Below, in pieces: positions 5,437 through 5,543 of a stretch of DNA of 5,543 nucleotides (positions are counted from its first letter, which is position 1; each line of letters starts with the position of its first letter). Position numbers and translations under genes: made by a program. The notes under the pieces were generated by a model. It worked only from the letters and a program-made list of their open reading frames with translations, ran no database searches and was not told the origin of the DNA. Source of the stretch: Elusimicrobia bacterium HGW-Elusimicrobia-2 (GTDB taxonomy: Bacteria; CG03); assembly GCA_002841685.1 (NCBI GenBank), contig PHAM01000088.1, forward strand, positions 1 through 5,543, in the 5' to 3' direction.

Positions 5437-5543
5437 ATTTAATTCTATTGAGCATGTTGCACAAACATTTTTTTTCAGCCCCCAACCGCTTCCAACTATA
5501 ATTTAACATTTTTTTCAAATTTTACAATGCCCAAAAATTATTT

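Noticed and set aside
3138-5543. Retron, diversity-generating retroelement or group II intron around the structured block
   Set aside because: No reverse transcriptase is encoded, and no template/variable repeat or intron domain V-like element was seen.

Overview
The window is bacterial. It carries lepA (elongation factor 4), lepB (signal peptidase I), a small acylphosphatase gene and a bacterial-type tRNA-Asn. I cannot place the lineage firmly. The lepA/lepB part is about 55% GC by eye, yet ATA is the commonest isoleucine codon. The tRNA does not encode its CCA end, and Shine-Dalgarno sites are used unevenly. An uncultured lineage known mainly from metagenomes is possible, but that is inference.

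Layout. Positions 1-99 hold what may be the last 32 codons of a plus-strand gene. An acylphosphatase gene (146-409, minus) is divergent from lepA (451-2226, plus), with 41 bp between their start codons. lepB (2230-3042, plus) starts 3 nt after the lepA stop and has a clear ribosome binding site, so the two form an operon. Right after lepB a strong extended -10 promoter drives tRNA-Asn(GUU) at 3100-3172. This left part looks like an ordinary chromosomal backbone.

From the 3' half of the tRNA onward the composition changes abruptly. A 524-residue large serine recombinase (3138-4712, minus) is about one-third GC. Its last ten residues and stop codon are written in the antisense strand of the tRNA. 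Upstream of it lies a block of roughly 430 bp (about 4713-5140), around 60% GC, with no convincing gene. This block contains several perfect hairpins, two of which share the same stem, and a degenerate repeat with a spacing near 48 nt. Beyond that the DNA is about a quarter GC and carries one small lysine-rich unknown ORF (5209-5436, minus).

Interpretation. The right half looks like one end of an integrated mobile element sitting at the 3' end of tRNA-Asn, with the tRNA end as one attachment junction. The other end is not recognisable here. The two points most worth following are the interlocking of the recombinase gene with the tRNA and the structured GC-rich block just upstream of the recombinase. 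No phage structural genes, CRISPR array, reverse transcriptase or toxin-antitoxin pair were seen.
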